Below are positions 52,296 through 61,259 of a DNA stretch of 64,000 nt, piece after piece. The stretch is from VXMF01 sp965206775 (lineage in GTDB: Bacteria; Acidobacteriota; Terriglobia; Bryobacterales; UBA6623). The translations under genes were made by a program, and so were the position numbers. The stretch is taken from NCBI GenBank assembly GCA_965206775.1, contig CBDBKU010000003.1, forward strand, positions 2,170,001 to 2,234,000. Reading direction: 5' to 3'. The notes beneath the pieces were generated by a model. The model was given only the letters and a program-made list of their open reading frames with translations, was not told the DNA's origin and searched no databases. Numbering within the stretch: position 1 is the stretch's first letter; each line of letters begins with the position of its first letter.

Positions 52296-54194
52296 ATGGC
52301 AAGGATCGGGCGGTACCAGATAGTCTCCGAACTAGGCCGCGGGGCGATGGGCGTAGTCTATCGCGCTCGCGACCCGAAGATTGGACGCGAACTGGCGGTC
52401 AAGACCATTAGGCTGGCGGACCACGCCGACAGCGAAGAGCTTGTCAGCCTGCGCCAGAGGCTCTTCCGCGAGGCCCAGTCTGCGGGGCGCCTGTCACATC
52501 CCGGCATCGTTACCGTTTTCGATGCTGACGAGGAAGACGGGATGGCCTACTTCACCATGGAACTCGTGGAGGGCCAGAAACTGTCCGATTACCCGGTCGG
52601 TGACCTGCGCTCAGGCACCAAGCTCGCTTTCGTCACGGACCTGCTCAACATGGCGGGCTCGGCACTTGACTACGCCCATGCCCGGGGGGTTGTCCATCGA
52701 GACATCAAGCCGTCCAACATCATGGTGACGCCGAGCGGCGTCAAGATCATGGACTTCGGAGTTGCGCGAGTCGCCTCGTCGCAACTCACCAGGACGGGCA
52801 CGGTCGTCGGCACGCCCAACTACATGTCCCCGGAGCAGGTCCGCGGCGAAACTGTCGGAGGTCAATCGGACCAGTTCTCCCTTGCCGTCATCGTCTACGA
52901 AATCCTGACCGGACGAAGGCCGTTCCAGGCGCCCAACCTTACGTCGACTCTCTTCAAGCTTGTCAACGATACCCCGACCTCGATCCGGCACTTCGATTCG
53001 CACGTTTCCCCGGAGCTGGAAGCGGTGGTAATGCGCGCTCTCGCGAAGAACCCCGCCGGTCGATTCGAGAGTTGCACTGGTTTCGCCAGTGCGTTCGAGG
53101 CGGCAGCCCGGCGCGGCGAACCGTCAGCGGCCACTCCGGTTGTTCCTCAGGTCCAGCCGGTCAGGCCTGATTCCCGGCCGATTCCCCGCCAGTCGGATTC
53201 GCCGGAGAGTGTTCCAGTTCGGATACACGAGGGGCCGACATACGGGCAACTGCCGCAACCACTGGCCCAGGAAGGTCGTGTGCTCCCGCCGGGTACAGGA
53301 GCCGGGACCGCCTCGTACGAACGCTTCGATAGACCGCATCCCTCCCGTTGGCCGTCGGTAATTTTCGTCCTGCTGCTGTGCGCGATCGGAGCCCTTTCTG
53401 TCCTGGTCGTGCGCTACCCGGGCCTGATCGAAGATCCGCGAGGCCTGTTGGAAATGATTCTTGGCCTCGAGCAGACGGACACTTCCGCGGCTGGCATTCC
53501 CGAAGGGGACACGGGTGACGGCGGGTATCCGGCATTGGATTCCGAGAACACCGTGCCTCCGAGCGCAGCCAGCGGGCCGATGGAGGACGGGACCCCACCC
53601 GAAGCAGTTCCAGGGGATCCCTCGGCAACCCACGAGCGTGGAACGACCGCCTTGATTGAGCAAACCGAAGCCAGTCCTCCGACCGACGTCAGGCCGCTCG
53701 AGGCCAGCGTTACTCCCGATGCCCCGGAGCGCGAAGCGACTCCGCCGCCCGCCCCTCAGTCGCAGCCTCGATTTGCGGCGGTCTACTTCACGAGTCCCGT
53801 GGAAGGGGTCTCGGTGATCGTAGACAACAACAGGAGCTGGCGCTGCATCACGCCATGCAGGCTCTCGAAGATCCCTCTCGGAATCCACACCGTCGTCGCG
53901 AACCTGAGCGGATATGGACTCCAGAGACGGACAATTGACGTCGGGGAGCACGGCCTGACCCTCGATGTGCGGCTGGAACCGGTCAAGGCGACCTTGTTTG
54001 TTCGCAGCGTCCCGCCGGATGCTCGGGTATTCCTGAACGGGCGCGATACCGGCGAGCGGACGAACGCTCGAATGGACCTCAAACCGGGCCGCTACGAGAT
54101 TAGGCTCGTGAAGGGCGAACTGCAGGCGAGACGAACGATCGAAGTCGTCGATGGCGAACTCCAGCACATCGAGTTCCGTCTAGGCACCAATTAG
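52296..54194 (+). CDS. Transmembrane Ser/Thr protein kinase with C-terminal PEGA domains
   Basis: The 632-residue Hanks-type kinase has a cytoplasmic catalytic domain: GRGAMGVVYRARD, the Lys in LAVKTIRL, VVHRDIKPSNIMV (HRD), DFGVARV (DFG) and GTPNYMSPEQ. One transmembrane helix (VIFVLLLCAIGALSVLVV) follows a Pro-rich linker. An acidic/Pro-rich region comes next, and the external part has two PEGA-like repeats (GVSVIVDNNRSW, PPDARVFLNGRDTGERTNA). PEGA domains bind surface components. The kinase probably senses envelope or cell-wall state; the substrate is unknown. It lies 15 nt before uvrA, an unusual partner. Confidence 0.93.
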   Translation: MARIGRYQIVSELGRGAMGVVYRARDPKIGRELAVKTIRLADHADSEELVSLRQRLFREAQSAGRLSHPGIVTVFDADEEDGMAYFTMELVEGQKLSDYPVGDLRSGTKLAFVTDLLNMAGSALDYAHARGVVHRDIKPSNIMVTPSGVKIMDFGVARVASSQLTRTGTVVGTPNYMSPEQVRGETVGGQSDQFSLAVIVYEILTGRRPFQAPNLTSTLFKLVNDTPTSIRHFDSHVSPELEAVVMRALAKNPAGRFESCTGFASAFEAAARRGEPSAATPVVPQVQPVRPDSRPIPRQSDSPESVPVRIHEGPTYGQLPQPLAQEGRVLPPGTGAGTASYERFDRPHPSRWPSVIFVLLLCAIGALSVLVVRYPGLIEDPRGLLEMILGLEQTDTSAAGIPEGDTGDGGYPALDSENTVPPSAASGPMEDGTPPEAVPGDPSATHERGTTALIEQTEASPPTDVRPLEASVTPDAPEREATPPPAPQSQPRFAAVYFTSPVEGVSVIVDNNRSWRCITPCRLSKIPLGIHTVVANLSGYGLQRRTIDVGEHGLTLDVRLEPVKATLFVRSVPPDARVFLNGRDTGERTNARMDLKPGRYEIRLVKGELQARRTIEVVDGELQHIEFRLGTN

Positions 54195-54209
54195 CTGGCG
54201 AACCGCCCG

Positions 54210-57008
54210 ATGTTGGACAGCATTCAAGTCCGCGGTGCGCGGCAGCACAACCTCCGCGACATCAATGTCGAGATCCCCCGCAGGAGCCTCACGGTCATGA
54301 CCGGCCTGAGCGGCTCCGGGAAGTCTTCCTTAGCATTCGATACGATCTACGCGGAAGGGCAGCGTCGATACGTTGAGACGCTCTCGCCCTACGCGCGGCA
54401 GTTTCTCGACCAGCTGGAGCGGCCGGATATCGATTCTATCGACGGCCTGAGCCCTGCGCTGTCGATCGAGCAGAAGACCGCGAGCCGAAGTCCTCGTTCG
54501 ACTGTGGGCACTGTCACCGAGGTCTACGACTACCTGCGAATCATGTTCTCGTCCGTGGGCACCCCCCATTGCGTGGACTGCGATCTGCCGATCGAGAAGC
54601 AGCCGTCCGAGCAGGTTGCCACGCGCATCATCGAGCAGAACTCCGGGGACCAGATCATGATCCTGGCACCGTGCGTTCGCGGCCGGAAGGGGCAATACCG
54701 CAAGGAGCTCGAGAGCTGGGCGCGGCAGGGCTTCGTCTCCGCCCGGATCGATGGAGAAATGGAGCGCCTGGACGACTACCCCCTTACGATCCGGCTCAGT
54801 CGCAACAAGGCGCACACGATCGAAGTGGTCGTCGACAGGGTGGCCGTACGGAGGGGTGCCGAGAAGCGTCTTCAGAATTCGATTCGAACAGCTTCGAAGC
54901 TCGCGAACGGCCTTGTCCTCATCATCGAGAAGAACGGGGCCGAGACTCTCTATTCCGAAAAGCTCGCTTGCGTCGAATGCGGCGCGAGCCTGCCGGAATT
55001 CGAACCGAGGTCTTTCTCGTTTAACAGCCGCTTCGGGGCCTGCCAGGAATGCGGCGGTCTCGGCGTGGCCTGGGATCTGGACCCGGGGAAGTTGATCCTT
55101 CATTCCGAACTGCCGCTCGCCAAGAGCGGCTGGCCCAGTGCGCGCGTCTTCCAGCAGTGCTTGCAAGATGCGATCGGCATGGCGGAGCGGGCACAGATCG
55201 AAATTGGCCGGCCCTGGGATTCGCTGAGCCACGAGGATCGGGAATGGCTGCTCCATGGGCCAAGAGGGCGGTCTCCTGGCTCGAGTCTTCTGCGGAGGGA
55301 CCGGTACCGGGGATTGATACCGGAGCTGCGGCGATTTCTCGGCATTCGGTCTGGCTACCAGCCGATCAAGAGCACCGCCCGATTCATGGCCAACGTACCC
55401 TGTCGCTCTTGCGGGGGGGATCGGCTCCGTCCCGAGTCGCTCGCCGTGCGTGTCGCTGGGCGTTCCATCGCGGACATGGCACGCATGCCCCTGCACCAGC
55501 TCCGCCGGGTTCTGGCTGACTTGCACTTGGACGGACGAAAGCAGGTTGTGGCCGAGCGAGTGCTGGAGGAGATCCGCCAGCGCGTCGCGTTCATGTGCAA
55601 TGTCGGCCTTGGCTACTTGTGGCTGGATCGCTCGGCCGCGACCCTTTCTGGTGGAGAGGCCCAGCGCGTCCGCCTGGCGACGCAGATCGGAACGCGTCTT
55701 CAAGGGGTTCTCTACGTGCTGGACGAGCCGTCAATCGGGCTGCATTCGCGAGATCACGGGCTACTGCTGGATACGCTGGTCGGATTGCGCGATCTTGGCA
55801 ACACGATCATCGTCGTCGAGCACGACCAAGCCACGATCGAGCGCGCGGACCATGTTGTCGATCTCGGCCCGCGCGCGGGTCGCCTAGGCGGTGAATTGGT
55901 CGCATCCGGAGCGCCGCGGTCGATCCTGGATGTCAGCCGCTCGCTAACAGGGGACTATCTGGCGGGACGGAGAGTCGCCTATGTTCGGGCGACGAGGGAG
56001 CCTCCGAGAAAGGACCGGCTCGTCATCCGAGGCGCCCGCCAGCACAACCTGAAGAATGTCGACGTGACATTTCCGCTTGGGAACTTCTGCGTGGTCACCG
56101 GCGTCTCCGGCAGCGGCAAGTCGACCCTCGTGAATGGGATCCTATATCCGGCACTGGCGAACCACGCCAACTCGAATGAGGTGCGGCCGGGCGCACACGA
56201 CAGCGTTGCGGGGCTCAAGCAGATCGACAAGGTCGTGCGAATCGACCAGACCCCGGTAGGCCGCACGCCGCGTTCGAATCCGGCCACGTACACGGGTACA
56301 TTCACCCCGATTCGCGACTTCTACGCATTGCTGCCTGAGTCCCGGGCGCGGGGATACGCTCCGGGGAGGTTCAGCTTCAATGTCGCTGGCGGGCGTTGCG
56401 ACGCTTGCTTCGGAGACGGTATCAAGCGCATCGAGATGAAGTTTCTGCCCGACGTATTCGTCAAGTGCGACGTTTGCCGCGGGAGGCGCTACAACTTGGA
56501 AACGCTCCAGGTGCTCTACAAGGGTTATTCGATCGCCGACCTACTCGAAGCCACGGTCGAAGAAGTGCTCGAAGTGATGGACAGCCTCCCATCCGTGCAG
56601 AAGAAGCTCCAGACGCTCGTCGATGTTGGCCTCGACTACATCCAGCTCGGCCAGTCCTCGACCACGATTTCGGGTGGCGAAGCACAGCGCATGAAGCTAG
56701 CCCGCGAGCTTAGCAAGCGCCAGACAGGCAAGACCGTATATCTGCTCGATGAACCGACCACGGGCCTGCATTTTGACGACATCCGCAAGCTGCTCACCGT
56801 CCTGCGGAGACTCGTCGATCTTGGCAATACCGTGATCGTAATCGAGCATCAGCTGGATGTGATTCGTTCGGCTGACTGGGTTGTGGATCTCGGCCCGGAG
56901 GGCGGCGAAGAGGGTGGCGAGGTGGTGTGCATGGGAAGTCCTGCGGATGTGGCTGCAGTCGAGGCGAGCCATACCGGCAAGGCCTTGCGCAGGATAGGAG
57001 TGCAATGA
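54210..57008 (+). CDS. uvrA: Excinuclease ABC subunit UvrA
   Basis: This ABC-ATPase damage-recognition subunit of UvrABC repair has 932 residues, the usual size. The N-terminal Walker A is GLSGSGKSSLAF (32-43); the second is GVSGSGKSTLVN near 630. Zinc-site Cys pairs are visible (CVECG, CQECGG; CDACFGDG, CDVCRGRR). ABC signatures TLSGGEAQRVRLATQ and TISGGEAQRMKLARE are complete, with Walker B YVLDEPSIGLH and YLLDEPTTGLH. No insertion or stop is seen. It is in an operon between the Ser/Thr kinase and the CPBP protein, whose ATG overlaps its TGA. uvrB and uvrC are not here. Confidence 0.97.
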   Translation: MLDSIQVRGARQHNLRDINVEIPRRSLTVMTGLSGSGKSSLAFDTIYAEGQRRYVETLSPYARQFLDQLERPDIDSIDGLSPALSIEQKTASRSPRSTVGTVTEVYDYLRIMFSSVGTPHCVDCDLPIEKQPSEQVATRIIEQNSGDQIMILAPCVRGRKGQYRKELESWARQGFVSARIDGEMERLDDYPLTIRLSRNKAHTIEVVVDRVAVRRGAEKRLQNSIRTASKLANGLVLIIEKNGAETLYSEKLACVECGASLPEFEPRSFSFNSRFGACQECGGLGVAWDLDPGKLILHSELPLAKSGWPSARVFQQCLQDAIGMAERAQIEIGRPWDSLSHEDREWLLHGPRGRSPGSSLLRRDRYRGLIPELRRFLGIRSGYQPIKSTARFMANVPCRSCGGDRLRPESLAVRVAGRSIADMARMPLHQLRRVLADLHLDGRKQVVAERVLEEIRQRVAFMCNVGLGYLWLDRSAATLSGGEAQRVRLATQIGTRLQGVLYVLDEPSIGLHSRDHGLLLDTLVGLRDLGNTIIVVEHDQATIERADHVVDLGPRAGRLGGELVASGAPRSILDVSRSLTGDYLAGRRVAYVRATREPPRKDRLVIRGARQHNLKNVDVTFPLGNFCVVTGVSGSGKSTLVNGILYPALANHANSNEVRPGAHDSVAGLKQIDKVVRIDQTPVGRTPRSNPATYTGTFTPIRDFYALLPESRARGYAPGRFSFNVAGGRCDACFGDGIKRIEMKFLPDVFVKCDVCRGRRYNLETLQVLYKGYSIADLLEATVEEVLEVMDSLPSVQKKLQTLVDVGLDYIQLGQSSTTISGGEAQRMKLARELSKRQTGKTVYLLDEPTTGLHFDDIRKLLTVLRRLVDLGNTVIVIEHQLDVIRSADWVVDLGPEGGEEGGEVVCMGSPADVAAVEASHTGKALRRIGVQ

Positions 57009-57799
57009 ACGGGGATCCCGAGGTAACGGGCATTGTCGGCGGTGAGGCTGACGACCCTCCACCCTCCGAGGGGGATGCCGGCCTTCCGAGCTGGGGATAC
57101 CGCGAAGTATTGGTGCTGCTTTCTGTGGCTGTCCTTGCGCAGATGCTGGCCGTATTGCTGGCAGTGGCAATTGCGGAGAGACTCGGTGCCAGCGGAACCG
57201 AGCAGGTGGAGGCGCTGCTGCGGCGAGAGCCGCTCGTGGCGGTACCTGTTCAATTCCTGAGTTGGCTGCCGGCTCTGGCCTACATCGTGATAGTCGTCAG
57301 GGTCCAGTACCGGTTGCCCTTGCTGGAGGCCTTGTCGTGGACAAGGCCTGTTCGACCAGTCCGGAGCTACATCCGCACCGGGATGCTCCTCGCGCTCGCC
57401 TCGCTCGTGGCGAGCGTCGTGATTGGAGACCAGGGCCAGAATAGCCCGATGCAGGAGCTGTTCGCGAACCGAGAATCCCTGTGGATCTTGGCCGGATTCG
57501 GGGTTCTGGTGGCACCCGTCTTCGAAGAGGTCGTGTTTCGGGGCTTCTTGTTCGCCGCATTCGAACGCGCTCACGGGCCATGGGCGGCGTTGCTTGTGAC
57601 GAGCGGCGTGTTCTCGGCACTGCACGGCGCGCAGTACGGCTGGCAGTGGCAGCAGCTCGTCGTCCTGATGGCCGTCGGCTGCGCCTTCGGCGGCATTCGC
57701 ATGCAAAGCGGCTCCGTGATGGCCAGCACGATCGTCCACGCCGCCTACAACGGACTGCTGTTTCTTGCCTTGGTGTCGTTCCAGGGCGGGCTGGGTTAG
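57005..57799 (+). CDS. CPBP family intramembrane metalloprotease
   Basis: The 264-residue membrane protein of the CPBP/Abi (Rce1-like) family has all motifs: EEVVFRGFLFAAFER (EExxxR), FSALHGAQYG (FxxxH) and STIVHAAYNGLL (HxxxN). It also has about seven hydrophobic segments. In bacteria some CPBP proteins mature bacteriocins or peptides; most have unknown targets. The ATG overlaps the uvrA stop by 4 nt (ATGA), so it is translated with uvrA, although a functional link to repair is not obvious. mtnA has its own promoter downstream. Confidence 0.9.
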   Translation: MNGDPEVTGIVGGEADDPPPSEGDAGLPSWGYREVLVLLSVAVLAQMLAVLLAVAIAERLGASGTEQVEALLRREPLVAVPVQFLSWLPALAYIVIVVRVQYRLPLLEALSWTRPVRPVRSYIRTGMLLALASLVASVVIGDQGQNSPMQELFANRESLWILAGFGVLVAPVFEEVVFRGFLFAAFERAHGPWAALLVTSGVFSALHGAQYGWQWQQLVVLMAVGCAFGGIRMQSGSVMASTIVHAAYNGLLFLALVSFQGGLG

Positions 57800-57836
57800 A
57801 CTTGGATTTCGGACCGTCCAATCTGGCGGGTCTGCC

Positions 57837-57842
57837 TAGAAA
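57837..57842 (+). promoter_or_regulatory. -10 box TAGAAA for mtnA
   Basis: TAGAAA ends 6 nt before the ATG at 57849. The match to TANNNT is imperfect, with A at the last position. Confidence 0.4.
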
Positions 57843-57848
57843 TCTCCC

Positions 57849-58907
57849 ATGGTGAACACGATCGAATGGACTGAGGATGGCGTGGTCATGATCGACCAAC
57901 GGAAGCTGCCATCCGAGGAAACTTACGTTGTCTGTCGCGACTACCTAGAGGTGGCGGACGCGATCCAAACGATGGTGATCCGCGGCGCCCCCGCCATCGG
58001 CTGCGCGGCCGCCATGGGCGTCGCAATAGGTGTCCTTAGAGCACACGATGAGAACATCGACGCTGAAGTCAATGAGATCTGCGACGTGCTGGCGAGTACT
58101 CGACCAACCGCCGTCAACCTGTTCTGGGCAATTGATCGGATGCGAGCCCTGTATCGTGACCAGCGCGAGCGAGGCGTCGGCATAGCCGAGATCCGGCGAG
58201 CTCTCGTTGATGAGGCCGGGCGAGTCCTGCGTGAAGACATAGCCAGCAACCAGGCACTCGGACGGCACGGGGCGTCCTTGCTGCCGAGTGGTGGCACGGT
58301 TATGACGCATTGCAACGCTGGGGCGCTGGCGACCGGCGGATACGGCACGGCATTGGGGGTGATCCGCGCCGCAGTCGAAGCCGGGAATCCGCTGGATGTG
58401 CTTGCAAACGAGACGAGGCCCTTCATGCAGGGTTCCCGCCTGACCGTGTGGGAGTTACAACAGGATGATATTCCTGTAACCCTGCTGACCGACAGCATGG
58501 CAGGGCACCTGATGCAGCGGGGCCAGGTGCAATCAATCGTAGTCGGGGCTGATCGCATCGCGGCGAACGGCGATGTCGCCAATAAGATCGGCACGTACTC
58601 GCTTGCAGTCCTAGCGAAGGAGAACGGGATTCCGTTCTACGTCGCCGCACCGACGTCCACGGTGGACCTGAATCTCGATTCAGGAAACGAGATTCCGATC
58701 GAGGAGCGGTCGCCCGACGAGGTCACGCATGTTCGAGGGCACGAGATCGCGCCGCGCGACACGGCCGTATGCAATCCGGCTTTCGACGTGACGCCGAGTC
58801 GTTTCGTAGCGGCGATTATCACGGAGAATGGAGTGGCTCGGGCACCGTACGTCCCGGCACTGAAGTCCCTCGTCACTGGAAGGTCGGCGACCGAGGGGCC
58901 GGCGTGA
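57849..58907 (+). CDS. mtnA: S-methyl-5-thioribose-1-phosphate isomerase
   Basis: The enzyme isomerises methylthioribose-1-phosphate to methylthioribulose-1-phosphate in methionine salvage. The 352-residue protein shows MVIRGAPAIGCAAAMG, the family motif TVMTHCNAGALATGGYG with its conserved Cys, SMAGHLMQ, VVGADRIAANGDVANKIGTY and CNPAFDVTPSRFVAAIITE. No other salvage gene is present in the window, which is common. It follows the uvrA-CPBP operon by 49 nt with its own possible promoter, and precedes an 81-codon gene by 10 nt. Confidence 0.95.
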   Translation: MVNTIEWTEDGVVMIDQRKLPSEETYVVCRDYLEVADAIQTMVIRGAPAIGCAAAMGVAIGVLRAHDENIDAEVNEICDVLASTRPTAVNLFWAIDRMRALYRDQRERGVGIAEIRRALVDEAGRVLREDIASNQALGRHGASLLPSGGTVMTHCNAGALATGGYGTALGVIRAAVEAGNPLDVLANETRPFMQGSRLTVWELQQDDIPVTLLTDSMAGHLMQRGQVQSIVVGADRIAANGDVANKIGTYSLAVLAKENGIPFYVAAPTSTVDLNLDSGNEIPIEERSPDEVTHVRGHEIAPRDTAVCNPAFDVTPSRFVAAIITENGVARAPYVPALKSLVTGRSATEGPA

Positions 58908-58917
58908 GGTCGGACCG

Positions 58918-59163
58918 TTGAGATTCTCGGAGCTCCTGCTTGACACGATTCGCAATGCCGAGATACCGCTGCGATTCGAGCCCGGCGCGGAAGAAGCTAT
59001 CGCGGAACCGGTGACGGAGTTGCTGAAGATGTGGATCGCGATCCACGATCCGGATCCGGCGGAGGGCGAATTCGACTACGGCATGAAGGCGCTCGTCGTG
59101 CGGCTCATCGAGGAACTCGAGGACGCGCACGAGATCCGCGTGGCCGATGACGGTCTTGCCTAA
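58918..59163 (+). CDS. Small acidic hypothetical protein
   Basis: The 81-residue protein is not recognised. It is acidic, with predicted helices (LLLDTIRNAEIP, KALVVRLIEELEDAHEIR), and the coding frame is clean. The start is TTG at 58918; no ATG or GTG precedes the conserved-looking N-terminus. It lies 10 nt after mtnA on the same strand, which supports expression with that gene. Confidence 0.5.
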   Translation: MRFSELLLDTIRNAEIPLRFEPGAEEAIAEPVTELLKMWIAIHDPDPAEGEFDYGMKALVVRLIEELEDAHEIRVADDGLA

Positions 59164-59740
59164 GAGAAGGCGGACCTAGGTCCGCGGAGATTCTCGTTCA
59201 AGGGCGGTCCTGTCGAACCCGGTAGGAATTCAAGGGTTCGCTGCGAGGCCCGAGCAGGCTGCCTTCTCCAATCGGCGATTCCGATGTTTCCGAGTGCCTG
59301 AGCGGCTTGCAGCAACCGGGTCGGGAGGTGCGATTCTTGGCAATAGGTTTGCGTGGGGGAAAGGATTGGCGAAATCCAATCGTGCCGGGAGGAGTCGTCC
59401 AATAGGCAGTCAGACCGGTGGCTCCATGCCATCGAATGCGCGTTGCTCACCGGCGGGCTAGCATTCGCAACGATGCGCAGGGCCGGCGTCTCGCTCGAAC
59501 GCTGCATCCCTGGATTCGGTGCCTTCGGGATCCCCGCCTGGGGTCTGCCCATTGGGCAGATGTCCTCGCTGAAGCTTCGAAACGCTGCCTGAAGGCGTTG
59601 CTACTATGATTCTACGTCGCCTGTCCGGATCTCACGGGTCTATTCCCCGCAGTCTAGGAACTGGGTCTCTTTAGCTGCCGGATCGTCGCGAAATCCGCTT
59701 CGATGGAGCGCAGTCGATACGTCAATAGTAAGGAACAATC
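59164..59740. other. Intergenic region upstream of Gfo/Idh/MocA gene
   Basis: About 575 nt without a supported gene. A minus-strand frame of 130 codons (59160-59552) is open, but its translation is low in hydrophobic-core content and matches no family. At the right end AAGGAA (59730-59735) is a ribosome site. Confidence 0.5.
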
Positions 59741-61039
59741 ATGGAACGAAGAAGCTTCATGGCGGCTTCCGCCACCGCCGCCGCAGCCACAGCCCGCGCG
59801 GACAACCACGGGGACAAGATCAGGCTTGGTGTCATCGGCTGCGGCCGCCGAGGGCGCAACAACCTGAGATCGATCCTCAAGCTGGAGGACGACATCCAAG
59901 TCGTGGCGCTGAGCGAGGTCTACAAGCCGAATCTCGAACTGACGCTCAAGATGGTGCCGGACGCGAAGATCTACCCGGACTTCCGCGAGTTGATTGCTGC
60001 CGACGACATCGATGCGGTCCTGATCGCGACTCCGGACCACTGGCATGCCTACATGAGCGTCGAGGCTTGCAAGGCTGGCAAGGACGTCTACGTGGAAAAG
60101 CCAATCTCGGTCACAGTGCACGAGGGCCAGATGATGGTCAAGGCGGCGCGAAAGTACGACCGCGTCGTGCAGGTGGGCACCCAGCAGCGCTCCGGAAAGC
60201 ACTTCCAAGAGACCAGGGATATCGTCCAGAGCGGGCGCCTCGGCACGATCAGCTTCGTGCGGACATGGAACTACTCCAATGCCTACCCGGAAGGAATTGG
60301 CCAACCGCCCGACACCGAGCCGCCTCCCGATCTTGACTGGGAGATGTGGCTCGGGCCGGCTCCCGATCGGCAGTTCAACAAGAACCGATTCGGCGTCAAC
60401 CCGTACATGTATGCACATTTCCGGTGGTTCTGGGACTACGCGGGCGGCATGATGACTGACTGGGGCATCCACCTGCTGGACATCGTGCTATGGGCGATGG
60501 CCGAGCCCGGGCCGCGCTCCATCTCCACATACGGAGGCAAGTACGCTCTGATCGACAACCGCGAGACACCGGACACCATCCTAAGCAGCTACGAGTTCCC
60601 GACCTTCGTCTGCACATACGAGAATCGGGTCGCGAACGCCTACGCGGGCGGCTTGCCGGGCTACGGCATCCAGTTTCACGGCACCGAGGGCACGCTCTAC
60701 GTGAATCGGGGATTTTGGGAAATCACTCCCGAGCAGCGCCGGTTTCGGGAGCCGGAGCCGCGTGTCGAAGATCGAATGGAAGGCGCTGGAGGCAAGGCCA
60801 GCAATCCGACCACGGACGACCATTGGCGCGATTTCATTGCGGCTGTCCGCAACCGTACGAAGCCCATTTGTGACATCGAGATCGGTCACCGGTCCACGGC
60901 GATGGCCTTGCTAGGCAACGTGTCGCTACGCAGCCGCCAGCGCGTGGACTGGGATCCGATAGCTGAGACCACCAGCAACAAGGAAGCGCAGACCTACCTC
61001 CGCCGCGAGTACAGGCCGCCTTGGAAGCTGGAACTCTGA
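59741..61039 (+). CDS. Exported Gfo/Idh/MocA family oxidoreductase
   Basis: The 432-residue protein begins MERRSFMAASATAAAATARA, a Tat-type leader, which implies it folds with its nucleotide cofactor before export. The Rossmann motif IRLGVIGCGRRGRNNL and the family signature VYVEKPISVTVHEGQ with the catalytic Lys are clear. WWGIH-type conservation appears in MMTDWGIHLLDIVLWAMAE. Periplasmic members of this type act on sugars or inositols; some work with DUF1080-like enzymes in the 3-keto-glycoside pathway. The start has the ribosome site AAGGAA 5 nt upstream. It is convergent with the symporter operon. Confidence 0.92.
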   Translation: MERRSFMAASATAAAATARADNHGDKIRLGVIGCGRRGRNNLRSILKLEDDIQVVALSEVYKPNLELTLKMVPDAKIYPDFRELIAADDIDAVLIATPDHWHAYMSVEACKAGKDVYVEKPISVTVHEGQMMVKAARKYDRVVQVGTQQRSGKHFQETRDIVQSGRLGTISFVRTWNYSNAYPEGIGQPPDTEPPPDLDWEMWLGPAPDRQFNKNRFGVNPYMYAHFRWFWDYAGGMMTDWGIHLLDIVLWAMAEPGPRSISTYGGKYALIDNRETPDTILSSYEFPTFVCTYENRVANAYAGGLPGYGIQFHGTEGTLYVNRGFWEITPEQRRFREPEPRVEDRMEGAGGKASNPTTDDHWRDFIAAVRNRTKPICDIEIGHRSTAMALLGNVSLRSRQRVDWDPIAETTSNKEAQTYLRREYRPPWKLEL

Positions 61040-61259
61040 GATCGGTTCCGACCCGAGCGGCTTCCGGCTTCAATCGGCTTGCCAGGAGGAATTCGCTGGA
61101 CAGTCAGAGCGTTGGAATACGGAATCTGAATCGCTCGTTCACGGGAGACTGCCTCCGACGCTCCAATCCATCAGTTGCATGTCGCGGCTGGATTCTCGCC
61201 CCTGGCAGCCCCTCGGGATACGCTGTTGGCCGGAAGACCGTTTCACGGCTGCCAGCTGC

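Noticed and set aside
54330..55703. Open frame of 457 codons antisense to uvrA
   Set aside because: uvrA is complete with all motifs on the other strand.
59160..59552. Minus-strand frame of 130 codons in the gap after the mtnA group
   Set aside because: No promoter, ribosome site or family match; the composition of the translation is not protein-like.
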